Shown: positions 1 through 8,055, counted from the first letter of the stretch. The stretch is DNA of 11,591 nucleotides from an uncultured Chromatiaceae bacterium (GCA_946481195.1 CAMLNG010000067.1:1-11591), one strand, 5' to 3'. Numbers and translations: made by a program. Notes: a model not told the origin generated them from the sequence alone.

Positions 1-158
1 GCTGCTCGTTATTGCCTGCAAACAGAGTCGCTGCACAAAAAGAGCACCATTCTAGCCCGCTGCAGTACAATCGCCCAGCAATATGCGCCAAACTGGTGCA
101 ATCCGCCGGCGCAAAGGTCGCTGGCCGGTTTTTTTGCACCAGCATGCTGCAACTTGCT
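1..158. other. Intergenic region downstream of the parvulin gene
   Basis: No gene can be supported here. Reading frames are open on the plus strand, but they either run into the antisense of the parvulin gene or lack recognisable protein character. One plus-strand frame entering from the left edge ends at a TAG at 53-55, which could be the last 17 codons of a convergent gene, but its sequence matches nothing I recognise. The only clear structure is the nested inverted repeat at 93-142, described separately. Confidence 0.5.
93..142 (+). terminator. Nested inverted repeat with T-run; probable intrinsic terminator
   Basis: On the plus strand CCGGC-GC (106-112) pairs with GC (120-121) and GCCGG (124-128), leaving a two-base bulge at 122-123. 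Seven T residues follow (129-135), the form of a Rho-independent terminator for transcription entering from the left. An outer inverted repeat, CTGGTGCA (93-100) and TGCACCAG (135-142), encloses the hairpin and swallows the last T of the T-run. Read on the minus strand, just after the parvulin stop codon, the same DNA gives a long interrupted hairpin followed by only TTT, so it may also end the nar operon less efficiently. The pairing is seen directly; terminator activity is inferred. Confidence 0.6.
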
Positions 159-953
159 TTACTGCATCAGTGGCGAAGGGCTCAATTGAAAATCAAAACC
201 GGCGATTTGCGCATCGTTAATCAGTACTGAAATATATTGCGCCACCGCTTTACGCCGGACTTTTTCGTTCAGATAGTCGGCAATACGTTGTGAAACCGCA
301 GGATAGGGTAACCGCTGGCCTTCGACTCTGTGCAGCACTTCCACCACATGCAAGCCATATCGACTTTCCAGCGGGTAAGGCAATAGCCCAGGCATTAATC
401 GAAATAATGGACGTTCCAGTTCAGGTACTGTTTGTCCTTTTGATATTTGACCGAGCAAACCGCCGCTGTCTTTAGTTGAGCAGGCGGAAAATTGACTGGC
501 TAAATCGGCAAAGGATGCACCGCTTTCAATTTGCTCTATCAGTACCTCAGCTTGTTTTTGGGCGTTGCTGCGGCCCAAATGGTCATCCGGGGCGCACGCC
601 AATAAAATGTGCCGGACTTCGAGTAATGGAGAGCTGATAAACTTGTCCGGGTTTTGCTGGTAGTAAAGCTCGCAGTCAGCGGAAGTCGCAGTTGGCACAA
701 CCACTTCCAAATCGATCACCTGCTGGATAAGCTTATCCTGTGCAGCCTGACGTAATTGGTTGTCTTCAGTGTTTTGCATCGCGTTAACTTGCTGGCTTAA
801 ACCCAATTCACTAGCCCGCTGACACAGCAATTTTTCAATAATCAAACTTTGGGCGGCGGCGACCATGGCTGCGCGTTTATCACGGGCTGGGTGGTATTGC
901 ATTTCAGCAAAGATATCCGCCTCGGAGATTTGCTGCTGATTGACTTCGATCAT
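159..953 (-). CDS. Parvulin-type (PpiC/rotamase) peptidyl-prolyl cis-trans isomerase, nar-operon associated
   Basis: This 264-residue protein should catalyse cis-trans isomerisation of prolyl peptide bonds. Residues 1-100 are a helical N-terminal region, as in SurA/NifM-like proteins. Residues 110-210 form the parvulin domain, with RHILLA near 114-119, FADLASQFS at 148-156, the DSGGLLG turn at 162-168, and YGLHVVEVL at 199-207. There is no signal peptide or membrane segment, so it should act in the cytoplasm, where NarG and NarH are assembled. I chose the ATG at 953 because GGGAG (965-961) lies 7 nt upstream; an in-frame GTG at 977 would add eight residues but falls inside the preceding hairpin. 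It follows narI by 52 nt on the same strand. Pseudomonas nar operons carry a similar gene in the same place, which suggests a role in folding or assembling the nitrate reductase. That role is inferred from context. Confidence 0.93.
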   Translation of the reverse strand: MIEVNQQQISEADIFAEMQYHPARDKRAAMVAAAQSLIIEKLLCQRASELGLSQQVNAMQNTEDNQLRQAAQDKLIQQVIDLEVVVPTATSADCELYYQQNPDKFISSPLLEVRHILLACAPDDHLGRSNAQKQAEVLIEQIESGASFADLASQFSACSTKDSGGLLGQISKGQTVPELERPLFRLMPGLLPYPLESRYGLHVVEVLHRVEGQRLPYPAVSQRIADYLNEKVRRKAVAQYISVLINDAQIAGFDFQLSPSPLMQ

Positions 954-960
954 TTTCAAA

Positions 961-965
961 CTCCC
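961..965 (-). promoter_or_regulatory. Ribosome-binding site that fixes the parvulin start
   Basis: GGGAG on the minus strand lies 7 nt before the ATG at 953. It supports that ATG over the upstream in-frame GTG at 977. Confidence 0.7.
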
Positions 966-966
966 A

Positions 967-989
967 AAGGCCAGCACTTCACTGGCCTT
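967..989 (-). other. Intercistronic stem-loop between narI and the parvulin gene
   Basis: AAGGCCAG and CTGGCCTT form a perfect 8-bp stem around a 7-nt loop. On the mRNA it sits between the narI stop (1006) and the Shine-Dalgarno sequence of the parvulin gene, one base from the latter. Only three U residues follow on the minus strand, so it is at best a weak terminator. It could lower expression of the last gene, protect the 3' end of narGHJI mRNA, or mark a processing site. Read on the plus strand a T-rich tail follows (988-999), so it might also stop antisense transcription. Confidence 0.6.
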
Positions 990-1005
990 CTGTTTATTTC
1001 AAGTA

Positions 1006-1695
1006 TCAACGGATAAAACGCTGACGAACAATCTGATGCGGCCGACCAATATATTGCAGCGGTACGCTCAACATATGCACCAGACGGCTGAACGGAAATA
1101 CCACAAAAAGCGTCATGCCAAGCACAATATGCGCTTTGAAAATCCAGTGCACACCCTGCATGGCCGCAACGGCTTCAGCACTGTCAAAGGTCACGGTATT
1201 TTGTGCCCAGGCCATCAGCTTTAACATTTCACTGCCATCCATATGACCGGCGGAGACAAAAATCGAGCTTAATCCCAGTAACAGTTGGGCGAGTAACAAC
1301 CACAGTAGTGCGATATCCATCGGGTTGCTGCTGGCTCGTACGCGTGGATTGGTCAGCCGGCGTTTGAGCAGGATCACTAAACCATAAAGGCAAATCAGGC
1401 CAAAAAAGCCACCAACGCCCATGGCAATCATTTGTTTAAATGACGCACTGATGCCGAATAAGTGCCAGACGTCTGGTGGTGTCAGCAGACCGACTGCATG
1501 ACCGCCCAGAATGGCAATGATGCCAATATGGAATGGAATACTGCCGCGACGTAAGTCCTTTTTTTCCAGCAGCTGGCTGGAGCTGGTCTTCCAGGTATAT
1601 TGCTCGCGGTCGTAGCGTATCCAGCTGCCAATTAACATCACCGCAAAGGCGATGTAGGGGTAAATACCAAAGGCAAAATGATCAAAATAACTCAT
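1006..1695 (-). CDS. narI: Respiratory nitrate reductase, gamma subunit (cytochrome b)
   Basis: NarI is the membrane anchor and di-haem b subunit. It takes electrons from quinol at the periplasmic side and passes them to NarH. The 229-residue protein has five hydrophobic segments, at about 8-27, 54-72, 86-110, 127-149 and 184-203. The haem ligands match E. coli NarI: H56 and H66 in the PFHIGIIAILGGHAVGL segment, and H189 and H207 in KAHIVLG and RLVHMLS, 18 residues apart as in E. coli (H187, H205). The C-terminus (SVPLQYIGRPHQIVRQR) is the usual cytoplasmic tail that contacts NarGH. The ATG overlaps the narJ stop as ATGA, and AGGAG lies 7 nt upstream, so translation is probably coupled to narJ. 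Length is close to the family norm (about 225). Confidence 0.98.
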   Translation of the reverse strand: MSYFDHFAFGIYPYIAFAVMLIGSWIRYDREQYTWKTSSSQLLEKKDLRRGSIPFHIGIIAILGGHAVGLLTPPDVWHLFGISASFKQMIAMGVGGFFGLICLYGLVILLKRRLTNPRVRASSNPMDIALLWLLLAQLLLGLSSIFVSAGHMDGSEMLKLMAWAQNTVTFDSAEAVAAMQGVHWIFKAHIVLGMTLFVVFPFSRLVHMLSVPLQYIGRPHQIVRQRFIR

Positions 1696-2450
1696 GATAA
1701 GACTCCTGAAGTAGCGGGCACGACCGGCTCAGGTGTTTTCCCGCTGAAAAATTGCACCGGCACCATCTGATCGCGGCGCTGGCCTTCACTGGGGCGGTAC
1801 TGGCTGCTGGGGCAGCTGTTTTCACCGCTGCCATTGTTACCAGCCGACATAAAGCTGACCATTTCCTCTTCCCAGACTTTGTCAAGCGCTTTAGGCGTGT
1901 CATCTCGCTGCTCGTTGCTGATTTGTTTGGTCAGATCTGCAAGGTCGATATCAGCTTCTGATAGCTCAAGTAACGTATGCAGCAGAATTTGATAGTCCGA
2001 ATCGCGCTGCGCCAGCCGAGCTGCCAACAAGCCGAGAATAGGAGCAACTTCCTGCAGACCGTAGCGCGCGTTGTCATCACCTTGCGTCGACAAAAACTCT
2101 AAGTACAGCGGCAGATAATCCGGCAATTCCTTTTGCGAAATATCAAGTCCAGCTTCGCGATACTGTGCTTGCAGGTCGACCATGGCCTGACCACGGTCGC
2201 GCGACTCACCATGTAAATGTTCAAATAGCAGCAGGCTTAAACTGCGGCCACGTTCAAACTGACTGTCATACTCGGCCTGCCAGTCCATTAAATCTTTGGC
2301 GAGCCGGTTGTTGATAAATGCCAGCAAGGCATTTTGGGCGGCGTCGGACAACGCCGACGCCTCCACAATTTGCTCAAGCTCGGCTTGACTGTCATGCAAC
2401 AGCTCAGTCGGGTAGTCGAGTAATAACGAAATCACCTGAAGTATTTGCAT
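1692..2450 (-). CDS. narJ: Nitrate reductase molybdenum cofactor assembly chaperone
   Basis: NarJ is a cytoplasmic chaperone that binds apo-NarG, promotes insertion of the molybdenum cofactor and the Fe-S cluster, and holds NarGH back from the membrane until it is mature; it is not part of the final enzyme. The 252-residue, mainly helical protein shows family signatures: LLLDYPTELL near the N-terminus, FEHLHGESRDRGQAMVDL in the middle, LPDYLPLYLEFLS at about 109-121, and DKVWEEEMVSF towards the end. The tail after that point is low in hydrophobic residues and rich in G, S and P, as is usual for NarJ. It starts 4 nt after the narH stop and overlaps narI by four bases, which supports co-translation with its partners. 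Confidence 0.97.
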   Translation of the reverse strand: MQILQVISLLLDYPTELLHDSQAELEQIVEASALSDAAQNALLAFINNRLAKDLMDWQAEYDSQFERGRSLSLLLFEHLHGESRDRGQAMVDLQAQYREAGLDISQKELPDYLPLYLEFLSTQGDDNARYGLQEVAPILGLLAARLAQRDSDYQILLHTLLELSEADIDLADLTKQISNEQRDDTPKALDKVWEEEMVSFMSAGNNGSGENSCPSSQYRPSEGQRRDQMVPVQFFSGKTPEPVVPATSGVLS

Positions 2451-2454
2451 GATG

Positions 2455-3990
2455 TTAGTCCTTAATCTCTACTGGAATGACCTGACGGACGCCTTTGGCT
2501 TTTGCACCAAATAGGTTGACGCCGTTGTTGCCATCGCCACAGCCGTTACCAAAGCTAAAGCCACATGAGCTCTTAAGGTCATAAGCATTTTCGGCATAAG
2601 CGCGATGGCTGGTCGGGATGACAAATCGGTCTTCGTAATTTGCCAATGCCATGTAGCGATACATCTCTTCAACCTGATTTGCATTGAGGCCGACTTGTTT
2701 CAGAACCGCCAGATCTTCGATGCCATCGACTTGTTGTGCCCGTTTAAATGCCCGCATGGCGATCATCCGCTCTAAGGCCCGCACTACAGGCTTTTCATCA
2801 CCAGCGGTGAGTAAATTCGCTAGGTATTTCAATGGAATACGCAGCGATTTTAAGTCAGGGATTTCGCCGTTCATGCCGACATGGCCGGCCTGTACTGCGC
2901 TTTGAATTGGCGACAGTGGCGGCACATACCAAACCATAGGTAAGGTGCGGTATTCCGGGTGCAGTGGCAGCGCGACTTTCCAGTCCATCGCCATCATGTA
3001 GACCGGGCTTTGCTGCGCGGCTTTAATCCAGTTATCACTGATGCCTTCAGCACGGGCGGCGGCGATGACTTTCGGGTCATTTGGATCCAGGAATATATCC
3101 AGCTGTGCCTGATACAGATCCTGCTCATTAGCGACGCTGGCAGCTGCTGCAATTTTATCCGCGTCATACAGCAATACGCCTAAATAGCGAATACGACCGA
3201 CGCAGGTTTCTGAGCACACAGTCGGCTGGCCGGCTTCAATGCGCGGGAAGCAGAAAGTACATTTTTCTGATTTACCGGTTTTCCAGTTGTAATAGATTTT
3301 TTTGTACGGACAGGCCGACACACACATCCGCCAACCGCGGCATTTGTCCTGGTCAATCAATACAATGCCATCTTCTTCGCGTTTGTAGACGGCACCGCTT
3401 GGACATGCCGCCACACAAGCCGGATTCAGACAGTGCTCACACAAACGTGGCAGGTACATCATGAAAGTTTTTTCAAACTGGCCGTAGATGTCTTTTTGCA
3501 CCACGTCGTTGAAGTTCTGATCTTTTTTGCGTTTTTCGAATTCGGTGCCGAGAATCTCTTCCCAATTTGGACCCCATTCGATTTTTTCCATGCGCTGACC
3601 GCTAATCAGCGAACGTGGCCGCGCCACCGGCTGGTGCTGGCTGTCCTTGGCGGTATGCAGATGCTGATAATCAAAATCAAACGGCTCATAGTAGTCGTCG
3701 ATTTCCGGTAAGTCCGGGTTGGCGAAAATATTCGCCAGCACCCGGCGTTTACCACCGATTTTTAATTCCAGCTCGCCGCTGGCATTTTTGGTCCAGCCGC
3801 CGTGCCATTTGTGCTGGTTTTCCCATTCTTTCGGAAAACCGATGCCTGGTTTGGTTTCGACGTTGTTGAACCAGGCATATTCGACGCCTTCACGTGAGGT
3901 CCAGACGTTTTTACAAGTGATAGAGCAGGTGTGGCAACCGATACATTTGTCGAGATTTAACACCATGCCGATTTGGGCTCTGACTTTCAT
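2455..3990 (-). CDS. narH: Respiratory nitrate reductase, beta subunit (Fe-S protein)
   Basis: NarH carries electrons from NarI haem to NarG through three [4Fe-4S] clusters and one [3Fe-4S] cluster. At 511 residues it is almost the length of E. coli NarH (512) and aligns with it throughout. Ligand groups visible are C16, C19, C22 and C26 (CIGCHTCSITC); C184, C187, C192 and C196; C217, C223 and C227 with W220 in place of a cysteine (CRGWRMCVSAC), the hallmark of the [3Fe-4S] site; and C244, C247, C259 and C263. The C-terminal region keeps the LPMVWYVPPLSPIQSA stretch and the YRTLP motif. The ATG at 3990 is preceded by GGAG with a 9-nt spacer and lies 17 nt after the narG stop. It is soluble and located on the cytoplasmic face of the membrane. 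Confidence 0.99.
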   Translation of the reverse strand: MKVRAQIGMVLNLDKCIGCHTCSITCKNVWTSREGVEYAWFNNVETKPGIGFPKEWENQHKWHGGWTKNASGELELKIGGKRRVLANIFANPDLPEIDDYYEPFDFDYQHLHTAKDSQHQPVARPRSLISGQRMEKIEWGPNWEEILGTEFEKRKKDQNFNDVVQKDIYGQFEKTFMMYLPRLCEHCLNPACVAACPSGAVYKREEDGIVLIDQDKCRGWRMCVSACPYKKIYYNWKTGKSEKCTFCFPRIEAGQPTVCSETCVGRIRYLGVLLYDADKIAAAASVANEQDLYQAQLDIFLDPNDPKVIAAARAEGISDNWIKAAQQSPVYMMAMDWKVALPLHPEYRTLPMVWYVPPLSPIQSAVQAGHVGMNGEIPDLKSLRIPLKYLANLLTAGDEKPVVRALERMIAMRAFKRAQQVDGIEDLAVLKQVGLNANQVEEMYRYMALANYEDRFVIPTSHRAYAENAYDLKSSCGFSFGNGCGDGNNGVNLFGAKAKGVRQVIPVEIKD

Positions 3991-4007
3991 AAATTCTTAC
4001 TCCAACC

Positions 4008-7000
4008 TTATTTGGTGTCTAACCAGTCGACATTGCTCATCTTGCGCACGATGACAAACTCGTCGCGGTTACAGCCGACAGTGCCGTAATAGTTAAAGCC
4101 GTAGGCTTGCTGGGCATAACCGCCGATCATGTGCGTTGGTTTCATCACAGCACGGGTCACTGAGTTGTGAATACCGCCACGGGTGCCTGTTGTCTCTGCA
4201 CCGGGGACGTTTACAATCCGTTCCTGTGCGTGATACATCATGCTCATGCCTTCTGGTACGCGTTGCGAAACGACAGCCCTTGCAGCGATAGCACCATTGA
4301 CGTTGAAGATCTCAATCCAGTCGTTATCTTCGATACCTGCCGCTTGCGCATCTGATTCACTCAGCCAGACAATCGGACCACCACGAGATAACGTCAGCAT
4401 CAGCAAGTTGTCGGAATAGGTACTGTGGATACCCCATTTTTGGTGAGGCGTGATCCAGTTCAGTACGATTTCTTTGTTGCCATTCGGTTTTTTATGCAGT
4501 ACCGGCGCCACGGTTTTTAAGTTGATCGGCGGCTTGTAGGCACATTGCTGTTCACCAAAATCACGCATCCACTCGTGGTCCTGATAAAACTGCTGGCGGC
4601 CGGTGATGGTGCGCCACGGAATAAGCTCGTGTACGTTGGTGTAGCCGGCGTTGTAAGACACATGTTCATCTTCCAGACCTGACCAGGTTGGCGAGGAGAT
4701 GATCTTACGTGGCTGCGCCACAATATCGCGCCAGCGGATCTTTTCGTCTTCTTTGTTCAGAGCCAGATGTCGGTGATCACGGCCGGTAATTTTGGATAAA
4801 GCCGCCCAGGCTTTCACCGCAACCTGGCCATTGGTTTCCGGCGCTAAGCTTAAAATCACTTCACAGGCATCAATCGCACTGTCTATCCGTGCCAAACCTT
4901 TATTCACACCTTCTGCGGTATGAGTGCGGTTCAGCTCTTTGAGGAAATGCACCTCATTTTTGGTATCCCAGCTGATGCCTTTGCCGCCGTTGCCGGCTTT
5001 TTCCAGCAAAGGCCCAAGCGAGGTAAAACGCTGATAGGTATTGGGATAATCACGCTCAACCACATTCAGATGTGGCATGGTGATGCCTGGAACCGCTTCA
5101 CATTCGCCTTTCCACCAGGCTTTAACGCCATACGGCTGTGCCAGTTCGGCCGGAGTGTCGTGGTGCATTGGGGTGGTAACCAAATCGGTTTCTACCCCTA
5201 AATGACCTGGGCATAACCGCGAGAATTCTTTGGCGATGCCTTTAAAGATTTCCCAGTCGCTGCGCGCTTCCCATACCGGGTCAATCGCGGCAGATAACGG
5301 ATGAATAAACGGATGCATATCCGAGGTATTCATATCGTCTTTTTCATACCAGGTCGCTGTTGGCAGCACGATGTCGGAATACAGACAAGTCGTCGACATG
5401 CGGAAATCTAACGTCACCCACAAATCAACTTTGCCTTCGGCAGCGTTGTCGGTCCACTCTACATCTTCAGGTTTTTTACCGCCAAAACCGCCTAAGTCTT
5501 TGCCAAGTAAACCATGCTTAGTACCTAACAAATGGCGCAGCATATATTCATGGCCTTTACCGCTGGAGCCGAGCAGGTTGGAGCGCCAGATAAACATATT
5601 ACGCGGGAAGTTTTGTGGATTTTCCGGTTCCTGACAGGCGAATTTCAGGTTGCCAGCTTTGAGCTCCTGCACGACATAGTCTTTGACGTCAATACCGGCG
5701 GCTTTGGCTCTGCTGGTCAAATGCAGCGGGTTGGTGCCAAGCTGTGGCGCAGATGGCAGCCAGCCCATGCGTTCGGCGCGGCTGTTAAAATCAATGATTG
5801 AACCGGTCCATTTTTCTTTATTGGCCAGTGGTGACACCACTTCGGCCATATCGAGTTTTTCGTAACGCCATTGGCTGGCGTGGTTGTAGAAAAACGAGGT
5901 GCCGTTCATATGGCGCGGTGGTTTTTGCCAGTCCAGTGCAAACGCCAGCGGGGCCCAGCCGGTTTGTGGCCGCAGTTTTTCCTGACCGACATAATGCGCC
6001 CAGCCACCACCGCTCTGACCGATACAACCACACATCATCAGCATGTTGATGAGGCCACGGTAGTTCATGTCCATGTGGTACCAGTGGTTGAGCGCGGCAC
6101 CAACTATGACCATAGAACGGCCACGGGTTTTGTCAGCGTTGCGGGCAAACTCGCGAGCCACCTGAATCAAGGCCGCCGGCTCAACGCCGGTAATAGCTTG
6201 TTGCCAGGCAGGGGTGTATGGCACGTTGTCGTTATATGAAGCGGCGCGATGTGGATCAGCAAGGCCAAAAGCCGCACCATTGTCGACACCATAATGCGCC
6301 AGTGTCAGATCATAGACCGTTGCTACTAAGGCTTCAGTACCATCTTTCAGCTGGACTTTACGCACCGGAATGCGACGGATCTGTACTTCGTCGTGTTCGG
6401 TATGCTGGAAGTATTTGTATTCATGTGGAGCGCCGCCGAAGTATGGGAATGCGACTTCAGCAATGGCGTCATGAGCGTCAATCAATGACAGTTTCAGTTC
6501 AATGTCACCGTCTTTGTCTTTTTGCTCCAGGTTCCATTTACCGACCTGATCGGTGTTTTGTCCCCAGCGGTAACCGATGGCGCCGTTTGGACTGGTCAGA
6601 CTGCCGTCTTGTTTGATACCGATGGTTTTCCAGTCCGGGTTATTGGCTTCACCGAGGTTGTCGACCAGATCGGCGGCGCGCAGGAAGCGGCCTTGCGTCA
6701 GCTTGCCGTCGTGTTCTTCTAATAACACCAGCATCGGCATATCGGTGTAACGCCGCACATAGTCAGTGAAATAGCTGCTCGGGCTGTCAACATGGAATTC
6801 TTTTAAGATCACATGGCCAAAGGCCATGGCTAAGGCCGCATCTGTGCCTTGTTTTGGCGCGAGCCAAGTGTCACCGAATTTAGAGGCTTCGGAATAATCC
6901 GAGGTGATGACACAGGTTTTTGTGCCTTTGTAACGCACCTCAGATAAGAAATGCGCGTCTGGGGTGCGTGTTTGCGGCACGTTTGAACCCCAAACAATAA

Positions 7001-7748
7001 TGTAATTGGAGTTGTACCAATCCGCAGATTCAGGCACGTCAGTTTGCTCGCCCCAAACTTGTGGCGAAGAAGGCGGTAAGTCGCAATACCAGTCATAGAA
7101 ACTTAAGCAGTTACCGCCAATCAGTGACAAGTAGCGTGCGCCTGCAGCGTAAGACACCATCGACATTGCCGGAATTGGTGAGAAGCCTGTGACACGGTCA
7201 GGGCCATACTGCTTGGTGGTGTAAATGTTGGCAGCGGCGATGAGTTCATTGACTTCGTCCCAGCTGGCGCGGATAAAACCGCCCAAACCGCGGCGTTCTT
7301 TATAGCTTTTCGCTTTGACCGGATCAGACACAATCGATTGCCAGGCTTGAACCGGATCTTTGTGTACCGCTTTGGCTTCGCGCCACAGTTTCATCAGGTG
7401 CTGACGGACTTTCGGGTATTTCAGTCGGTTCGCACTGTAGATGTACCATGAGTAGCTTGCACCGCGAGGACAGCCGCGCGGCTCGTGATTCGGCAGATCT
7501 GGACGAGTGCGTGGGTAGTCAGTTTGTTGGGTTTCCCAGGTCACCAGACCATCTTTGACATATATCTTCCAGCTGCATGAACCTGTACAGTTAACGCCAT
7601 GAGTGGAGCGGACAATCTTGTCATGTTGCCAGCGTTGGCGGTAACCCTGTTCCCAGGTTCTGTCCTGATTGGTGGTAACGCCGTGCCCGTCGGCGAATGG
7701 CGTGCTGCGCGTTTTAAAAAAACGCAGTTTGTCGAGCAAGTGACTCAT
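4008..7748 (-). CDS. narG: Respiratory nitrate reductase, alpha subunit (catalytic, Mo-bisMGD)
   Basis: NarG reduces nitrate to nitrite at a Mo-bis(MGD) centre on the cytoplasmic side of the inner membrane, with electrons from NarH. The protein is 1246 residues (E. coli 1247) and very similar along its full length. The FS0 [4Fe-4S] cluster has the unusual His-Cys-Cys-Cys set: H50, C54 and C58 in HGVNCTGSCSWKIYV, and C93 in RGCPRGASYSWY. The molybdenum ligand is D223 in SFYDWYCDLPPSSPQ. Other conserved stretches include WLAPKQGTDAA, TLDFRMSTTCLYSDIVLPTA, NTSDMHPFIHPLSAA and KIISSPTWSGLEDEHVSYN. The N-terminus has no working twin-arginine signal. The ATG at 7748 is preceded by AGGAG with a 7-nt spacer. 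It heads the operon; the control region upstream carries FNR-like and NarL-like sites. No damage or frameshift is seen. Confidence 0.99.
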   Translation of the reverse strand: MSHLLDKLRFFKTRSTPFADGHGVTTNQDRTWEQGYRQRWQHDKIVRSTHGVNCTGSCSWKIYVKDGLVTWETQQTDYPRTRPDLPNHEPRGCPRGASYSWYIYSANRLKYPKVRQHLMKLWREAKAVHKDPVQAWQSIVSDPVKAKSYKERRGLGGFIRASWDEVNELIAAANIYTTKQYGPDRVTGFSPIPAMSMVSYAAGARYLSLIGGNCLSFYDWYCDLPPSSPQVWGEQTDVPESADWYNSNYIIVWGSNVPQTRTPDAHFLSEVRYKGTKTCVITSDYSEASKFGDTWLAPKQGTDAALAMAFGHVILKEFHVDSPSSYFTDYVRRYTDMPMLVLLEEHDGKLTQGRFLRAADLVDNLGEANNPDWKTIGIKQDGSLTSPNGAIGYRWGQNTDQVGKWNLEQKDKDGDIELKLSLIDAHDAIAEVAFPYFGGAPHEYKYFQHTEHDEVQIRRIPVRKVQLKDGTEALVATVYDLTLAHYGVDNGAAFGLADPHRAASYNDNVPYTPAWQQAITGVEPAALIQVAREFARNADKTRGRSMVIVGAALNHWYHMDMNYRGLINMLMMCGCIGQSGGGWAHYVGQEKLRPQTGWAPLAFALDWQKPPRHMNGTSFFYNHASQWRYEKLDMAEVVSPLANKEKWTGSIIDFNSRAERMGWLPSAPQLGTNPLHLTSRAKAAGIDVKDYVVQELKAGNLKFACQEPENPQNFPRNMFIWRSNLLGSSGKGHEYMLRHLLGTKHGLLGKDLGGFGGKKPEDVEWTDNAAEGKVDLWVTLDFRMSTTCLYSDIVLPTATWYEKDDMNTSDMHPFIHPLSAAIDPVWEARSDWEIFKGIAKEFSRLCPGHLGVETDLVTTPMHHDTPAELAQPYGVKAWWKGECEAVPGITMPHLNVVERDYPNTYQRFTSLGPLLEKAGNGGKGISWDTKNEVHFLKELNRTHTAEGVNKGLARIDSAIDACEVILSLAPETNGQVAVKAWAALSKITGRDHRHLALNKEDEKIRWRDIVAQPRKIISSPTWSGLEDEHVSYNAGYTNVHELIPWRTITGRQQFYQDHEWMRDFGEQQCAYKPPINLKTVAPVLHKKPNGNKEIVLNWITPHQKWGIHSTYSDNLLMLTLSRGGPIVWLSESDAQAAGIEDNDWIEIFNVNGAIAARAVVSQRVPEGMSMMYHAQERIVNVPGAETTGTRGGIHNSVTRAVMKPTHMIGGYAQQAYGFNYYGTVGCNRDEFVIVRKMSNVDWLDTK

Positions 7749-7824
7749 TGTATTACTCCTGCTTGCCGACCCGGTTGATATTGGTATGCCGGATCATTTG
7801 CTGAACTTGCCAGTAGTCTGGAAT

Positions 7825-7859
7825 GCGCAAGCAGAATCATGATTGATTTGGCGCAAGCA
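7825..7859. repeat. 9-bp direct repeat flanking the FNR-like box
   Basis: GCGCAAGCA occurs at 7825-7833 and again at 7851-7859, 26 bp apart. Between them lie a perfect 10-bp palindrome AATCATGATT (7835-7844) and the TTGAT half-site. The right repeat provides the CGCAA half of the FNR-like box. It could be a pair of operator half-sites on one face of the helix, or chance duplication in a promoter. Confidence 0.5.
7843..7856 (-). promoter_or_regulatory. FNR/Anr-like box for narG
   Basis: On the plus strand the sequence is TTGAT-TTGG-CGCAA, 8 of 10 matches to the FNR consensus TTGAT-N4-ATCAA. Its centre is about 101 bp upstream of the narG ATG. If it acts at -41.5, transcription would start near 7808, with CAGACT at the -10 position (7820-7815), a weak hexamer as expected for an activated promoter. 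The match is seen; anaerobic control by an FNR-family protein is inferred from what is known of nar operons. Confidence 0.5.
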
Positions 7860-7895
7860 ATCCACGGAGTCAAAACAGGTACGATAGGTTGAAAG

Positions 7896-7911
7896 TACCA
7901 CTAAGTGGGTA
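7896..7911. promoter_or_regulatory. NarL-type 7-2-7 binding site
   Basis: TACCACT, two bases, then GTGGGTA: two NarL heptamers facing each other with the 2-bp spacing that NarL prefers. The left half fits TACYNMT fully and the right half (TACCCAC) has one mismatch. The site lies near the middle of the gap, about 148 bp from narG and 156 bp from narX, so it could serve both genes. On the proposed narG start it would be centred near -95. The site is also a palindrome, CCACT-A-AGTGG. Confidence 0.6.
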
Positions 7912-7912
7912 G

Positions 7913-7965
7913 TTTTGTTTTTTGCTATCTATATGAATTAATTAGTGAATATATAAAATATAAAT
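7913..7965 (+). promoter_or_regulatory. AT-rich tract, probable narX promoter
   Basis: The stretch is about 85% A+T, in contrast with its surroundings, and contains several hexamers near the sigma-70 consensus (TTGTTT at 7915, TTGCTA at 7922, TATATAA and TATAAA between 7950 and 7964). No single pair has both good hexamers and 17-bp spacing, so the exact promoter cannot be chosen by eye. It lies 100-150 bp before narX and next to the NarL-type site. Confidence 0.35.
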
Positions 7966-8055
7966 CGACCGGGCAGGTGGTGGTTTGAGGTTCGGCGCAA
8001 AAGGAGTAGCCACTGAAATTGGTCACAGAAAGAGGTAGAATCCGCTTATCAATTC

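Noticed and set aside
122..138. A sigma-54-like sequence (TGGCCGG, T-run, TTGCA)
   Set aside because: The spacing is GG-N11-GC, one base too long for sigma-54, and the T-run belongs to the terminator hairpin.
12..230. A 72-codon plus-strand reading frame at the left end
   Set aside because: It crosses the terminator hairpin and runs antisense into the parvulin gene; no ribosome site or recognisable protein character.
3330..3342. Apparent loss of a cluster cysteine in NarH (W220)
   Set aside because: Tryptophan at this position is normal for NarH and creates the [3Fe-4S] cluster.
5871..6616. Long open plus-strand frames opposite narG
   Set aside because: They are antisense to a fully conserved gene and overlap one another in different frames, as expected of shadows.
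7920..7965. IHF site in the AT-rich tract or nearby
   Set aside because: No match to WATCAANNNNTTR was found on either strand; TATCAA at 8047 and ATCAA at 7776 lack the TTR part.
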